Shown here: positions 34,330 to 44,089 of the stretch, one piece after another
Layout of the letters: every line of letters starts with the position of its first letter
Numbering within the stretch: position 1 is the stretch's first letter
Assembly (NCBI GenBank): GCA_037447655.1
Contig: JBBHKE010002380.1
Coordinates: 280,832 to 344,831, forward strand
Origin: Zygnema cylindricum
Taxonomy: Eukaryota; Streptophyta; Zygnematophyceae; Zygnematales; Zygnemataceae
Length of the DNA stretch: 64,000 nucleotides
Reading direction: 5' to 3'
Position numbers and translations under genes: made by a program
The notes under the pieces: generated by a model
Seen by the model: only the letters and a program-made list of their open reading frames with translations
What the model was told of the DNA's origin: nothing
Database searches by the model: none

Positions 34330-35950
34330 AACTTTTAATTTAAGTCCACAATTTTCTCTGCAGAATTTTAACTTAGGATAAGGTACTGCTTTTGTCATCA
34401 TGTCTACAATCATCTCTTTATCAATTTTATGAACCAATTTAATTATTTTACTCTCAACCTTCTCTTTGACAAAGCTTAGTTTTATATCCATATGTTTAGC
34501 TTTGAAATGGTGTTTTGGATTAGCTGCGATAGAGATAGCAGCTTGTTATCACAAAAGACATTATGAGTCCAAGATTTCATGAACCCTAGTTTTTCGAGTA
34601 GAGATTTTACCCACATTAATTCTGTAGTGGCAGCACAGGAAGCCATGTATTCAGCCTCCATAGTGCACTGAGCAACTACTTTCTGTTGTTTCGTACTCCA
34701 ACAGCATGCACCAGATCTAATTTGCAACACATATCCAGTTGTACATTGTCTTAAAGGCACATCCCAATAACAAGTATCACTCCAAGTGGTGATGTCAATG
34801 TGCTTCCCTCCCAAATGCAACCATAATCCTCTTATTCCCACCAAATATCTCATCACTCTTTTGGCTGCTTCCTTGTCTATTTTCCTAGGTTTATTTAGAC
34901 TTCTATTGAGAACACCTACAGCCGCAGCTATGTGCGAACATGTACAATTCATAAAGTAAATTAAACTACCTACAATTTGTCGATAAGGAATTCCTTCCAT
35001 AAACCTCTTTTCTTCCTCATCCATCTCATCATTCAAAATCAATATCCCTCCCTCTTCACTCCCTTCCGATACTTTCTTTAGATCCATGGGAGTGGTACAC
35101 CGATTTGCTTTCTCCATCTGATTTTTTTCTAGCATATTACCGATATCTTTTTTTTGAGTGAGTCTTCAAATTCTTTTCCCTCTTTCCCTCTCCATTTGAA
35201 TCCCCAAAAATGTATTTTGCTTCTCCGAGATCTTTCATGTCAATCCGACTTCTCAGATCTTGTTTGACTTCGTTAATTTTATCTAAGGACTTAAGACTAA
35301 CAAATCATCAATATAAATAGCAATAAATATCACTCTATTTTCATTCTCAAATACATATATGGAGTGATCTGAGGTTATTCTAATGTATCCCAATATGTGA
35401 GAAATTTGTCCAATTTTATTTTCCATTGCCGCGGGGCTTGCTTAAAGCCATAAAGTGATTTTATCAGTTTGCACACCTTGCTTTCTTCTCCACTTTCCAT
35501 GAATCCTTCCGGTTGCCTCATGTAGATTCCTTTTTCCAAACTCTCCGTGTAAGAAGGCGGTTTTAAAATCCATCTGGTGTATTTCCATATCCTTTGTTGC
35601 GGCTAAACTTAAGAGGATTCTTATACAGGGAAATCTAACTACCGGTGCAAAGGGTTTTTTTGTAGTTTATTCTTTCTTTCTGAATATAACCTAGCTTTAT
35701 ATCTTTTAACGGTATTATCTGGGTTTTGTTTAAGTTTATAAACCCAGTTACATCCAATTGGTTTTCGGTCCGGTGGACAATTGACCAACTCCCATGTATT
35801 TGCTTCCATGATTGAAGCCATTTCTTCATTGATGGCAGTGATCCACCTATTGCTTTCTGGGGTATTTATGGCCTCTTAGTATGTCTGAGGTTCATATGGG
35901 TGAGACATCTTTGTGAGTTGGTTATTTACTTGTCTTTCTTGAAGCCGTTT
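34330..35950 (-). pseudogene. Cop-E RT-RNase H (broken)
   Basis: RT starts near 35930 with E-P-Q-T-Y and continues A-S-I-M-E-A-N-T-W-E-L-V, then W-V-Y-K-L-K-Q-N-P-D-N-T near 35740. The catalytic box reads Y-I-D-D on the minus strand near 35310. The frame 35135-34482 carries the C-terminal RT and RNase H with G-S-L-I-Y-F-M-N, T-T-W-S-D and E-A-E-Y-M-A-S; a frameshift within D-N-(Q-A-A) near 34530 removes the rest of the motif. Multiple stops and shifts; no enzyme is possible. Confidence 0.85.
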
Positions 35951-35954
35951 ACTA

Positions 35955-37620
35955 CTTTTTCTTCTTCCTTCAAAATCTGACGTCAGTATTGAAAGCATCC
36001 TCGGGTTTTGTTAAAAAAGATTTTCAACTCCCCTATCTTCCAATTCCAGTGTTTGATCAAATTCTTCGTCGGTTTCCACTTCGTATTGTGGCGTTTCCTC
36101 GGATGTTGTCTTTCCGTCCTTCTCATTTGGTATATCTGCAAGTTTTTTCTTCTCCCCGTCTTCCTTCTCTTCATTTCCAAAGTCAAAGTCAGAAAAATGA
36201 CTCGGTTCAAATCTGATTTTGACTTCTTTGTTATATTTGAATAGATCAATAGACTTTACTTCATTCATCACCACTATGTGTTTTACCAAAATGATATCTC
36301 TCTTTTTCAAGTCATACACTCGATATCTTTTTGTGCTCCCATCATATCCTACAAGATAACCTAGTTTCCCTCTTCCCTCTAACTTCTATTTAGTCTTATC
36401 GTAATCCAAACTGTAGACTTCACTTCCGAACACTCTAAAACTAGACAAATCTGATTTTCTTCCCGTCCACCTTTCATACAGAGTTTCCTCCTTATTTGCC
36501 GAAGTTAACACTCTATTTTTGATAAAGTTAGCATAGTTCATAAACTCAACCCAAAATTGCAATTCTATTATTTTATCAGTTAGCATACTTCTAGACATAT
36601 CTCTTAAAGTTCTATTCACTCTTTCTGCTACTCCATTTAGTTTCGGATTATAAGGAACAATTCTTTCATGAAGGATTCCTTCTTTAAGAAATTCTTCAAA
36701 TTCCTTTGAGGTGTATACTTCCTATTATCACTTCTTATCTCTCTTATTGAGGCTTCATGTAATTTTTCACTCCATAATTTGTATTCTTTGAAACATCTTA
36801 GTACCCTTGACTTATGTCTAAGAAAATATACCTTAGTGTATCGAGACCAATCATCTGTAATGGTTAGCATCCATCTTTTCCACCCATGTGAAGCATACCT
36901 AGCTGGTCCCCAAACATGAGTGTGAACTAGATCTAATACTTTCTCTCTTCTAAATGTGGATGCATTTGGAAATGGGAGTCTATGAATCTTCCTTTGGGCA
37001 CATCCACTACAATCATATGAGGTCTCATCATCTCCAAACTCAATTTCATCCACTATTCCATTTTTCTTCATTTTCTTTAATCTATCTAGATTCACACGCC
37101 CCAACCACTTGTGCCAAAGCATCATATCACTTCCACACGAGTAGAGAACACCCTTTTCGTTGCAAAGTACAATTTTGAACATTCCTTGACTACGCTTTAC
37201 AGCTATGAAATAGACCTCATTGTCAAAGCTAGCTGTGAAGATTTCTTTCTTAGTTCCTGTTTCGAAATCTTTTTCATCTAGAACAGCAGTAGAGACTAGA
37301 TTCTTGTTAAGCTCTGGAATGTAAAGAACATCTGAGAGTATTACAATTGAAGCCTTTCCATCAACTAGAACTTTTAAATCAACCGATGCAACAAGACTTG
37401 TGGTTTCTACTCTACCATCTCCATACTCTATCTCAACTGTTGAAATTTTTCTTAATTTAGTAAACCACCTCTTATCTTTGCACATATGCATTAAGGCCCC
37501 AGAGTCTATGATCCACCCATCCTCAAGTTGATCCCTCTTACCTCCGAAAGCACAGTTTTGTCTCCGTAGAATGTCTGCATGCTTTTTATGTGGTTTTTCG
37601 TTTAAAAAGAAGCTCATCAA
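35955..37620 (-). pseudogene. Cop-E protease-integrase (broken)
   Basis: The frame 37620-36637 holds protease D-G-W-I-I-D-S-G-A with its catalytic Asp, then the pre-integrase block and a defective integrase. The zinc site keeps W-H-K but has G-R-V in place of G-H-V. The first catalytic Asp is gone (L-V-H-T-H-V-W for the usual H/Y-S-D-V-W). The second is present (R-S-D-N). A frameshift near 36640 separates the glutamate region (minus strand N-G-V-A-E-R-V-N-R near 36620). 36619-36386 continues with the C-terminal integrase, then a charged linker to about 35955. Confidence 0.8.
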
Positions 37621-37639
37621 GTTACTCTTCGAGTTTGAT

Positions 37640-38685
37640 TACTTCATCTTCTTCCTCGTCATGAACTTGAGTCAAAAAAGCCTTTTTCTTTCCTCCATAT
37701 CTTGAGGAACCTTGTCCATCTTTCAATCGGATATCTACAAGCTTGACACAATCTGCCATATAATGTTATGGTTTCTTGCAAAAGTGACATAGTCCACCTC
37801 GAGGAGCACCTCTCCCCACCTCCTTGTCCTTTTCCTCCAAAGTTTGGATAGGGATCCTTTCCCTTTTCCTCATCACGCTTCCACCAATCAGATCCTCTAG
37901 CGAATGCCTGAAGACTCGGACTTCCTCTCCTAAGTTCTATGGTACTCTCTTTCACTAAAATAATCCCCACGGTATCATCCCAATTCTAATTGCTATCACC
38001 TAGATCATGCAACCGATTAAAGATATTCTCGTACTTTTCAGGTAAGTTCATTATCAGTGTATTTACTCTTTTTCTCTCAGAACATGAGTTATCTGCGCTC
38101 TGTAGTTCTCCAAATAATGCTCCTAAGTCATTGCAATAATCATTCATACTTCCTCCCTTGTAAGTATATGTTGAAATATTATTTTCTGCCAGCTGTTGCT
38201 GCTGCAATGACCAACTCTTATATTTGTTTACAATAAATACCCAAATCTGAGAGGAAGATCTAACATGCATAAGGCGAATGGCAATACCCTTCACTAAAAT
38301 TTTGAGAATCAAGAGCTTAGCCACCTTGTCCTTATAGTTATAATTTTCATATTTTGACCGTTCAGTCTGACTCCCTTCCACCATAGCTGGTGGTGCTGCT
38401 GCCGGTATCGTCCATGACAATAGAGTCCCTCGAGAAGCAACTCCTCCCTTTTATCCTTCCATGATTATTTCCTCCCTTTCCTTGTCATCGTTTGTGATGG
38501 TGGTTGTGGTGGTGGAAGTGGCAGAAAAACGTGTTCCTCCAAACCATAATGGAGGTGGACATCGAATTTGCTTGGACACTATGCCCTATAGGTTCTTTTC
38601 AAAAATTTCTCCCTCCATCATCATTTCCCAATAAAGAAAGTCAGCTTCATTAAATATGGGCACCCTAGAGGGTGGGCCCACAACC
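37640..38685 (-). pseudogene. Cop-E gag (broken)
   Basis: Begins through the primer site as Q-V-V-G-P-P-S-R-V-P-I-F-N. The central part 38420-37986 has the copia Gag block Y-K-G-G-S-M-N-D-Y-C and L-P-E-K-Y-E-N-I. A stop and frameshift at about 37985 lead to 37970-37659 with G-I-I-L-V-K-E-S-T-I-E-L-R-R-G. The knuckle C-H-F-C-K-K-P-(stop)-H-Y-M-A-D-C near 37790-37750 is interrupted by a stop. Closest in sequence to the Cop-B Gag. Confidence 0.8.
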
Positions 38686-39411
38686 TGAAATTATGTGGTC
38701 TCCATTCACCCACAAAATGAGCGGTCTATGTAAAGCCTCTAGGATAATATTTGCCCCTTTCACTTACCCACTGAATAAGTGCCGCCCAGGCACAAAAATA
38801 TTCTAAACACCCTCGCTCTTGTGAGGACAAGACACCCTTGAGTCAAACGCAAAAAAAATCACTGAATTTGCTTCCTAAGCATTAAGTTATGGCTGGCGAA
38901 AGATGGCCTATACATACAAAAGGTCACCTGGAGAGAGGCGCCTCAAACACGCTAAGTCCCTTAACTCCTACTCACAACTACCTACTACTCTACCCTAAGC
39001 TTATCAAAAGGGTGTATAGTAGAAGAAGGTACAGTGGTTGATTGTACTTTTTGTACGGCCATTGTACAACATAGCCTTCTGGTTGACACTTGTCAACATA
39101 GGAGCCATCGTTCCTCCTCCCATTCTTTTCGGCGTCCAATGATGTGGCGCCACGTGTCAAAGCGCGCCGCTATGTTCGAAAGCTGCCAAAGATCATTCGG
39201 GTTTGGCGGGGGCGAGGACGTCCGTCCGATCATGTATTTTACATGGTTAGATTCACGTTCGCGAGCGTTGTTTGACCATAGATGTCGTTTCGTCAATTTT
39301 GGTTTTTTTCAGTGAAATTATCGTTTACGTAACACTTTAACTAAATACTGAACTAATTACGTGTATCGATTCGGCAACGCCATAATGCTTAAGGCGTACG
39401 TCTACATAGTA

Positions 39412-40026
39412 CACCGCGAATCGTAATTAGAGTAAATAACTCTAATTCGGTCGCTCGAAATTTCGACTCTATGACATCAAATAGAGTGAACGATTATAAT
39501 TTTTTCATTATTCTAATTTAGGTAAGTTTAATTAGCGTAAAAAATTGTAATATAGGTTCGTTTTAAATAGTGTGGAGTACGGACGACGTTCGCCCGTGCA
39601 AAATTGTATTTTTTTAAGTAAAAAGGTACAAATAATGATTTAATAAAATCGCGCTCGCACGTGAAATCGCACTAAACGAAAAATCAATTACATCGGAAAA
39701 AAGTCGTTCGCATTACTCTCGTCTATCGACAGCATCGTCGTCTGTGTGAACATTAACTGACATTCAGCGCGACAAACAATACTGATGTCATAATAACGTC
39801 AAAACTATAAGGACTGACAGATTTTGTACGTCTACGTAATTTAGTGTTCATAATTTCACCGTGGATAATAATTGCCGACATAACCCAATATAGAGTACTT
39901 AAATAAATTAGAGTAAACTTCCTTTGTGAAAAAGTTCTATCAGATAAATTAGAGTTCATTACTCTAATTGTTTTTTTTTGCTTTTTTACTCTAATTTTTT
40001 CATTACTCTAACTACGATTCGCGGTG
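39412..40026. mobile_element. MITE with TA target duplication (copy 2)
   Basis: 615 bp with 24-bp inverted ends (39412-39435 and 40003-40026, one mismatch; first bases CACCGCGAATCGTAATTAGA), flanked by TA at 39410-39411 and 40027-40028. The pre-insertion site survives in the sister LTR near 34132-34150 as CTACATAGTACCTTGCAGAG, which fixes the boundaries to the base. The interior has several ACTCTAATT repeats and no ORF of note. Homologous to 2230-2769. Confidence 0.9.
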
Positions 40027-40132
40027 TACCTTACAGAGATAGGTTCAAATTTGGTTTACAACAACATTTTGGTAATCTATCAATCTGTTTGCTTGTCTGC
40101 CTCTTTCTTTGTATCTATAGCGGCATATAGGG

Positions 40133-40134
<2 letters not shown>

Positions 40135-40192
<58 letters not shown>
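40135..40192 (+). repeat. (CT)n microsatellite in the Cop-E 5' LTR
   Basis: About 29 CT units. The sister LTR has only about six (near 34249), so the tract expanded after integration. Confidence 0.95.
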
Positions 40193-40193
<1 letters not shown>

Positions 40194-40914
40194 ATTCTAG
40201 AGTCTAAATTAAGAAGTGAATATTAATTACTTCTTTTCAACACCCTCTACTACTAGAGTACAGCACCAATTAGAATACTGTGTTCTACAAAAAGATACAA
40301 GTGTCGGAGTACTTTCTGTATGGCCATTGTACAACATGGCCAAAATGTCGACCTCTTCCATATCCGGTTTTTTTTTATACTCCGGAGATGCCGCACGCCA
40401 ATGAGGTTGTGCCACGTGTCACTTGACGTGGCAGTGACTGAAAACTACCAAAACGCCTATTCCGCGATCTCGGCACCCATCCCGGCCGTTCGATCAAAAC
40501 GGGCTTTCAACTCTAGCCGTTGAAAATAAATGCGTGGTATTTGTTTCGCTTTCAAAACAAATGCGCGGTATTTGTTTCGCGAAGTGTCGTAAATCGTACT
40601 TAAACTCTAATTGTGTCTATGTGCCACAAGTGTATTCGCGTTGTTAAATGAATTTATCTATGTGTACATCTTTAAATATTTAACTAACCCTAAATACCTG
40701 AGCAATGGTCGTAAACTATAGGACATAGCTAGCAACCACTGTTGAATTTGACGGATGCTAGGTACTGGGATCAAATCTAGGGTCCGTCAAGTAAATTTTG
40801 GTAAACCTACCAAAAACTACAGTCTGTGTCTCTCTTTCGACAGGATAGGCAGCCATGACTCTAGCTCCCTCTCTAACCTTCAGTGACTGCGACAAGTGTG
40901 GGAGTTGAAGAGAG

Positions 40915-42108
40915 TGTTGGAATTCAAGTATTTTCTAGGTCTAGAGATTGCAAAATAAAAAGCAAAATAGTAGATATTGACAGCCTGCCTCTAACTCCTC
41001 CTCAAGTCCCCACACTTGTCGCAGTCACTGAAGACTGAAGGAGGAGTTAGCCATGGCTGCCTGTGCTGTCTAGAGGGAGACAGACAGTTGTTTTATAGGG
41101 GATTTTCTGTAAAAGATAGTTTCGCCAGGTCCAGGATTTGATCCTGGTGCCTGCCACTTGTCAAACCGACAATAGCCGGTAGTCTTATCCAGATAGTCTT
41201 AATTGTATTAGATATTAGGAGGTATGATATTTATTTAAATAGTTACTATAAGAATAATTCATTTAACTAGAACTATATGGATACTGCATAGAAACAGTTG
41301 TGGAAAGTACGACGTACGGTACGATTACGAAATAAATACCGCGCGGTTTGTTTGACGCCGGAAAGAATACCGCGCAGGTATTTATGACGGCCACGATTGA
41401 AATCCAAATTTGATCGGACGGCCGCGAAGGATGCGGAGATCGCGGCGTACGATTTTGGCGGTTTGCGATCACCGCCACATTAAGTGACACGTGGTAACAC
41501 TACATTGGATTGCGGCAACTCCGGAGATTACGGGAACAAATCCGGATATGACACGTGTCGACATTTTTGCCATGTCGTACAATGGCCGTACATAAAGTAC
41601 ACCGGCACCTGTACTTTTATGTACGATACAGTAATTTGATTGGTGCCGTACTTCAGTAGATAGAGTTTTAGAGAGGGAATAGGACTTAGATAAATTTTGG
41701 GTAGGCAGCTGCCTCTCCCAGAGAGCACCCTGTATAAATGGCAAACTTTGGCCAGCCATAACTATCAATTTACTTGACCATTTTCAGTGATTCTTTTTGC
41801 TGCGGACTCAGGGGAGTCTAGGCTACACAGGGGTGTAGTCGGTCAGAGTTTTTGTCTGCCAGGGTGGCTGTATTTCTAAGGGAAAGTCAAAGTGGGTAAA
41901 TGTGTCCAAATCTCATATTCTAACTTTGCATTCTGTGGTGGAACTGAGCACACAGAAAGTGTTATTTCACAGGGGTGAATCTATATTGGGGTTCTGACTG
42001 TCAAGGGGTCAGTCACTTGGGTTTATATTAACTTGGAGTCGGCACTATCTAGATTAGCTTCTTTTGGATCTGCATACTCTGAGGGCCAATGGAGGTCTCA
42101 GAGTTTCA
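40915..42108 (+). mobile_element. Cop-B 5' LTR
   Basis: TGTTGGAATTC to GGTCTCAGAGTTTCA, 1,194 bp. It contains the T-arm-like block GGATTTGATCC (41134-41144), GACACGTGG near 41488, the GTAC block at 41568-41602 and a TATA-like box at 41733-41739. The gag ATG lies 20 bp before its end. Confidence 0.95.
41733..41739 (+). promoter_or_regulatory. TATA-like box in the Cop-B LTR
   Basis: TATAAAT in the context CCTGTATAAATGGCAAAC. It lies about 130 bp after the GTAC block and 356 bp upstream of the gag ATG, a sensible place for the LTR promoter. The copy at 44908-44914 in the 3' LTR is identical. Function is inferred. Confidence 0.45.
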
Positions 42109-44071
42109 GGTTATGGGCCCACCATCTAGGGTGCCTATGTTTGATGGAACAGGCTTCACGTATTGGGCGTTTACAATGGAGGGATTGCTTTTCGAGAAGC
42201 ACTTATGGGGAATTGTTGCGGGACAAGTGAGATGTCCGCCACCTAGCTTTGGAGGAGCTTATTACGGAGAATCATCTGAGACTGTCCAGAATATCACCCG
42301 GAGTTCAGATGCAACGGAAGGTGAAGGGAAAAACCTTTCCGTGGATGGGGAAATAGGGGAGAAGGAAAAAGGGACACCTATGGTGAGGGGAGCTAGGCTC
42401 TCAGCTATGGTACCACATGTAGGGATTAAAACTGAAGAAAATGACAGGAAAATATGGGAATACAAAAACACTATAGCAAAACATCTCATACTTAGATATG
42501 TGTCTAAGTCGATAGCTATCACTCTTTTAAGTCTAACCAAGTCTTCGGAGATATGGGAAGCACTAACTCAGATTTATAAGAGTGAGACTATTCAGAGGCA
42601 GCAATTAGTAAAACAAGAAATAGATGCCTACGTTTATAAAGGCGGTAGCATGATAGAGTTTTGTAATGATATTGCTGCGTTATATGTTGAGCTTACTAGT
42701 GCGGGATATGTAGAATCTGAGGAGAGTAAGATTAATACACTAATTATGAAACTCCCAGATGAGTACGAAAACATAATTTGTCGTATGCAGGCAATGGATG
42801 GCTCCTCATGGACTTGGAGCTTTACCATGGGGATAATTCTTGTGAGGGAAAGCACTTTGGAGCTTCGTAGGGGAAAGGACAGGGTCAATGCATTTTCAGC
42901 TGGTGGTGATTGGTGGAATCGTGATGAGAGGAACGGCGGTGACGAGCGGAAGCGTGATGAGAAGAACGGTGGTGACGAGCGGAAGCGTGATGAGAGAAAG
43001 AAAGACAAAGGTAAACCTTATCGGAACTTTGGTGGAAAGAGAGGGAGAGGAAAAGGCACGGGAGCTTTGAAAAAAGGGGTTTGCTCCTTTTGTAGGGAAC
43101 CGGGTCATTATATGGAGGAATGCCCTTGTTTGGAAAAACTTAGAAGTTGGAATGTGGATGAGGAGGACGAAGAGGAAGAGGAGAAAGAGGATGAAGAAAA
43201 ATTGGAGCTTCTTCACATCGGTAGAATGGGGAAGAGAGAAAAGTACACAGAAATAGGACGAAGGCAACAGTGTGCTTTTGGAGGTATAAGGGAAGTAAAG
43301 AGAGAGGAAATACTTGAGGATGTCAAGGAGTGTAGAGTATATGATTTAGAAATGAGAAAGTCAGATCTAGGATCCATAAGTGAAAACGGGAAAGATAAAA
43401 TTAATGAGGATAATTTTATACACAATAGGGAAACAGAAAACTGGTCGGAAAGGGAGACTTCAACGGATTCCGAGGAAAGGGGAGAAGTGAAACTCGAAGA
43501 GGTTTTAAAGGATAGGGGAGAAGAGAAATATTTGATTAAAGGTTTAGGGGAGAAGAAATATTTATTGGGAACTAAATTAGAAAGTAATAGTGGAAAGAAT
43601 TCCATGGGAGAGAGTGAGGGAAGTTCAGAAAATGGGGTAATTATCATGGATAAAAATATGAGTACGAAAGATATAGATCTTATGAGGAACTTAGTGGGGA
43701 CTAGTGGTTTTTGGGAATATTTGGGGGTGGATGGATTTGACATCACTACTTGGTGTGACGAAGATGTGCCTGTAAAAGGGTTAGCATCTAGGTGTATGTT
43801 GCAGATTGGAAATGGGGCTGGCTATTTGGATCGCAAGAGGGAAATCGATTTGTGTGTGGATGAAAGAGTGATGAAGTGGATAAAATCTTTGCTTGAATTT
43901 AAGAAAAATGGGATGTTAAATAAAATGTGTGATATAATTATCATTTCAGTTCATTTAATGCACTGTGTTAAATACTTAAGTTTTATGAAAGGAAAAGGAA
44001 AGAGGAAAAAGAAAAGGAAAAAGGGGAGGGGATGTTTGTTTACTTGTTTGTGGGAGTTGAAAGAAAAATAG
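42089..44071 (+). CDS. Cop-B Gag with charged tail built from pol remnants
   Basis: 660-residue ORF that starts at ATG 42089 inside the LTR, is read through the primer site (F-Q-V-M-G-P-P-S-R-V-P) and stops 10 bp before the polypurine tract, so almost the entire internal region codes. Residues about 1-30 are the conserved Gag N terminus; about 125-290 hold the copia Gag block (Y-K-G-G-S-M-I-E-F-C, L-P-D-E-Y-E-N-I); about 265-310 hold a repeated G-G-D-E-R-K-R-D-E; an intact CCHC knuckle C-S-F-C-R-E-P-G-H-Y-M-E-E-C lies at 332-345. A very acidic stretch follows, then in-frame scraps of pol: C-A-F-G-G (before protease), Y-L-L-G-T (from RT), I-T-T-W-C-D (RNase H start) and W-I-K-S-L-L (RNase H), with all catalytic motifs gone. 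The C terminus is basic (G-K-G-K-R-K-K-K-R-K-K). It probably assembles particles and binds RNA; the function of the tail is unknown. Confidence 0.85.
   Translation: MEVSEFQVMGPPSRVPMFDGTGFTYWAFTMEGLLFEKHLWGIVAGQVRCPPPSFGGAYYGESSETVQNITRSSDATEGEGKNLSVDGEIGEKEKGTPMVRGARLSAMVPHVGIKTEENDRKIWEYKNTIAKHLILRYVSKSIAITLLSLTKSSEIWEALTQIYKSETIQRQQLVKQEIDAYVYKGGSMIEFCNDIAALYVELTSAGYVESEESKINTLIMKLPDEYENIICRMQAMDGSSWTWSFTMGIILVRESTLELRRGKDRVNAFSAGGDWWNRDERNGGDERKRDEKNGGDERKRDERKKDKGKPYRNFGGKRGRGKGTGALKKGVCSFCREPGHYMEECPCLEKLRSWNVDEEDEEEEEKEDEEKLELLHIGRMGKREKYTEIGRRQQCAFGGIREVKREEILEDVKECRVYDLEMRKSDLGSISENGKDKINEDNFIHNRETENWSERETSTDSEERGEVKLEEVLKDRGEEKYLIKGLGEKKYLLGTKLESNSGKNSMGESEGSSENGVIIMDKNMSTKDIDLMRNLVGTSGFWEYLGVDGFDITTWCDEDVPVKGLASRCMLQIGNGAGYLDRKREIDLCVDERVMKWIKSLLEFKKNGMLNKMCDIIIISVHLMHCVKYLSFMKGKGKRKKKRKKGRGCLFTCLWELKEK
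42109..42121 (+). promoter_or_regulatory. Cop-B primer binding site
   Basis: GGTTATGGGCCCA, directly after the LTR and inside the gag frame; an exact match to the site of Cop-A and Cop-D. Confidence 0.9.
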
Positions 44072-44081
44072 ACTAGAAAAT

Positions 44082-44089
44082 AAGGGGAG
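44082..44089 (+). promoter_or_regulatory. Cop-B polypurine tract
   Basis: AAGGGGAG, 10 bp after the ORF stop and adjoining the 3' LTR. It retains the cis sequence needed for reverse transcription in trans. Confidence 0.9.

Larger units (their letters stand above)
33412..40242 (-). mobile_element. Cop-E, complete but decayed copia element
   Basis: Minus-strand element bounded by a perfect 5-bp duplication CCCTC (33407-33411 and 40243-40247). 5' LTR 38686-40242 (1,557 bp including a 615-bp MITE and an expanded CT tract), primer site 38671-38685 (GGTTGTGGGCCCACC on the minus strand, one change from the usual site), gag, protease-integrase and RT-RNase H in order down to 34330, polypurine tract 34311-34318, 3' LTR 33412-34310 (899 bp). 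Confidence 0.9.
38686..40242 (-). mobile_element. Cop-E 5' LTR with MITE insertion
   Basis: Same LTR as 33412-34310, enlarged by a 615-bp MITE (39412-40026, plus a duplicated TA) and by a longer CT tract (40135-40192). It carries GGCGCCACGTGTC near 39146 and the GTAC block at 39042-39072. Confidence 0.9.

Noticed and set aside
41469-41768. Minus-strand ORF of 99 residues, exactly duplicated at 44644-44943
   Set aside because: The duplication follows from the identical Cop-B LTRs. No domain, and the frame is not kept in related LTRs.
42262-43746. Long minus-strand ORFs of up to 177 residues opposite the Cop-B Gag
   Set aside because: Ser/Phe/Leu-rich shadows of a Glu/Lys/Arg-rich frame, with no domain.
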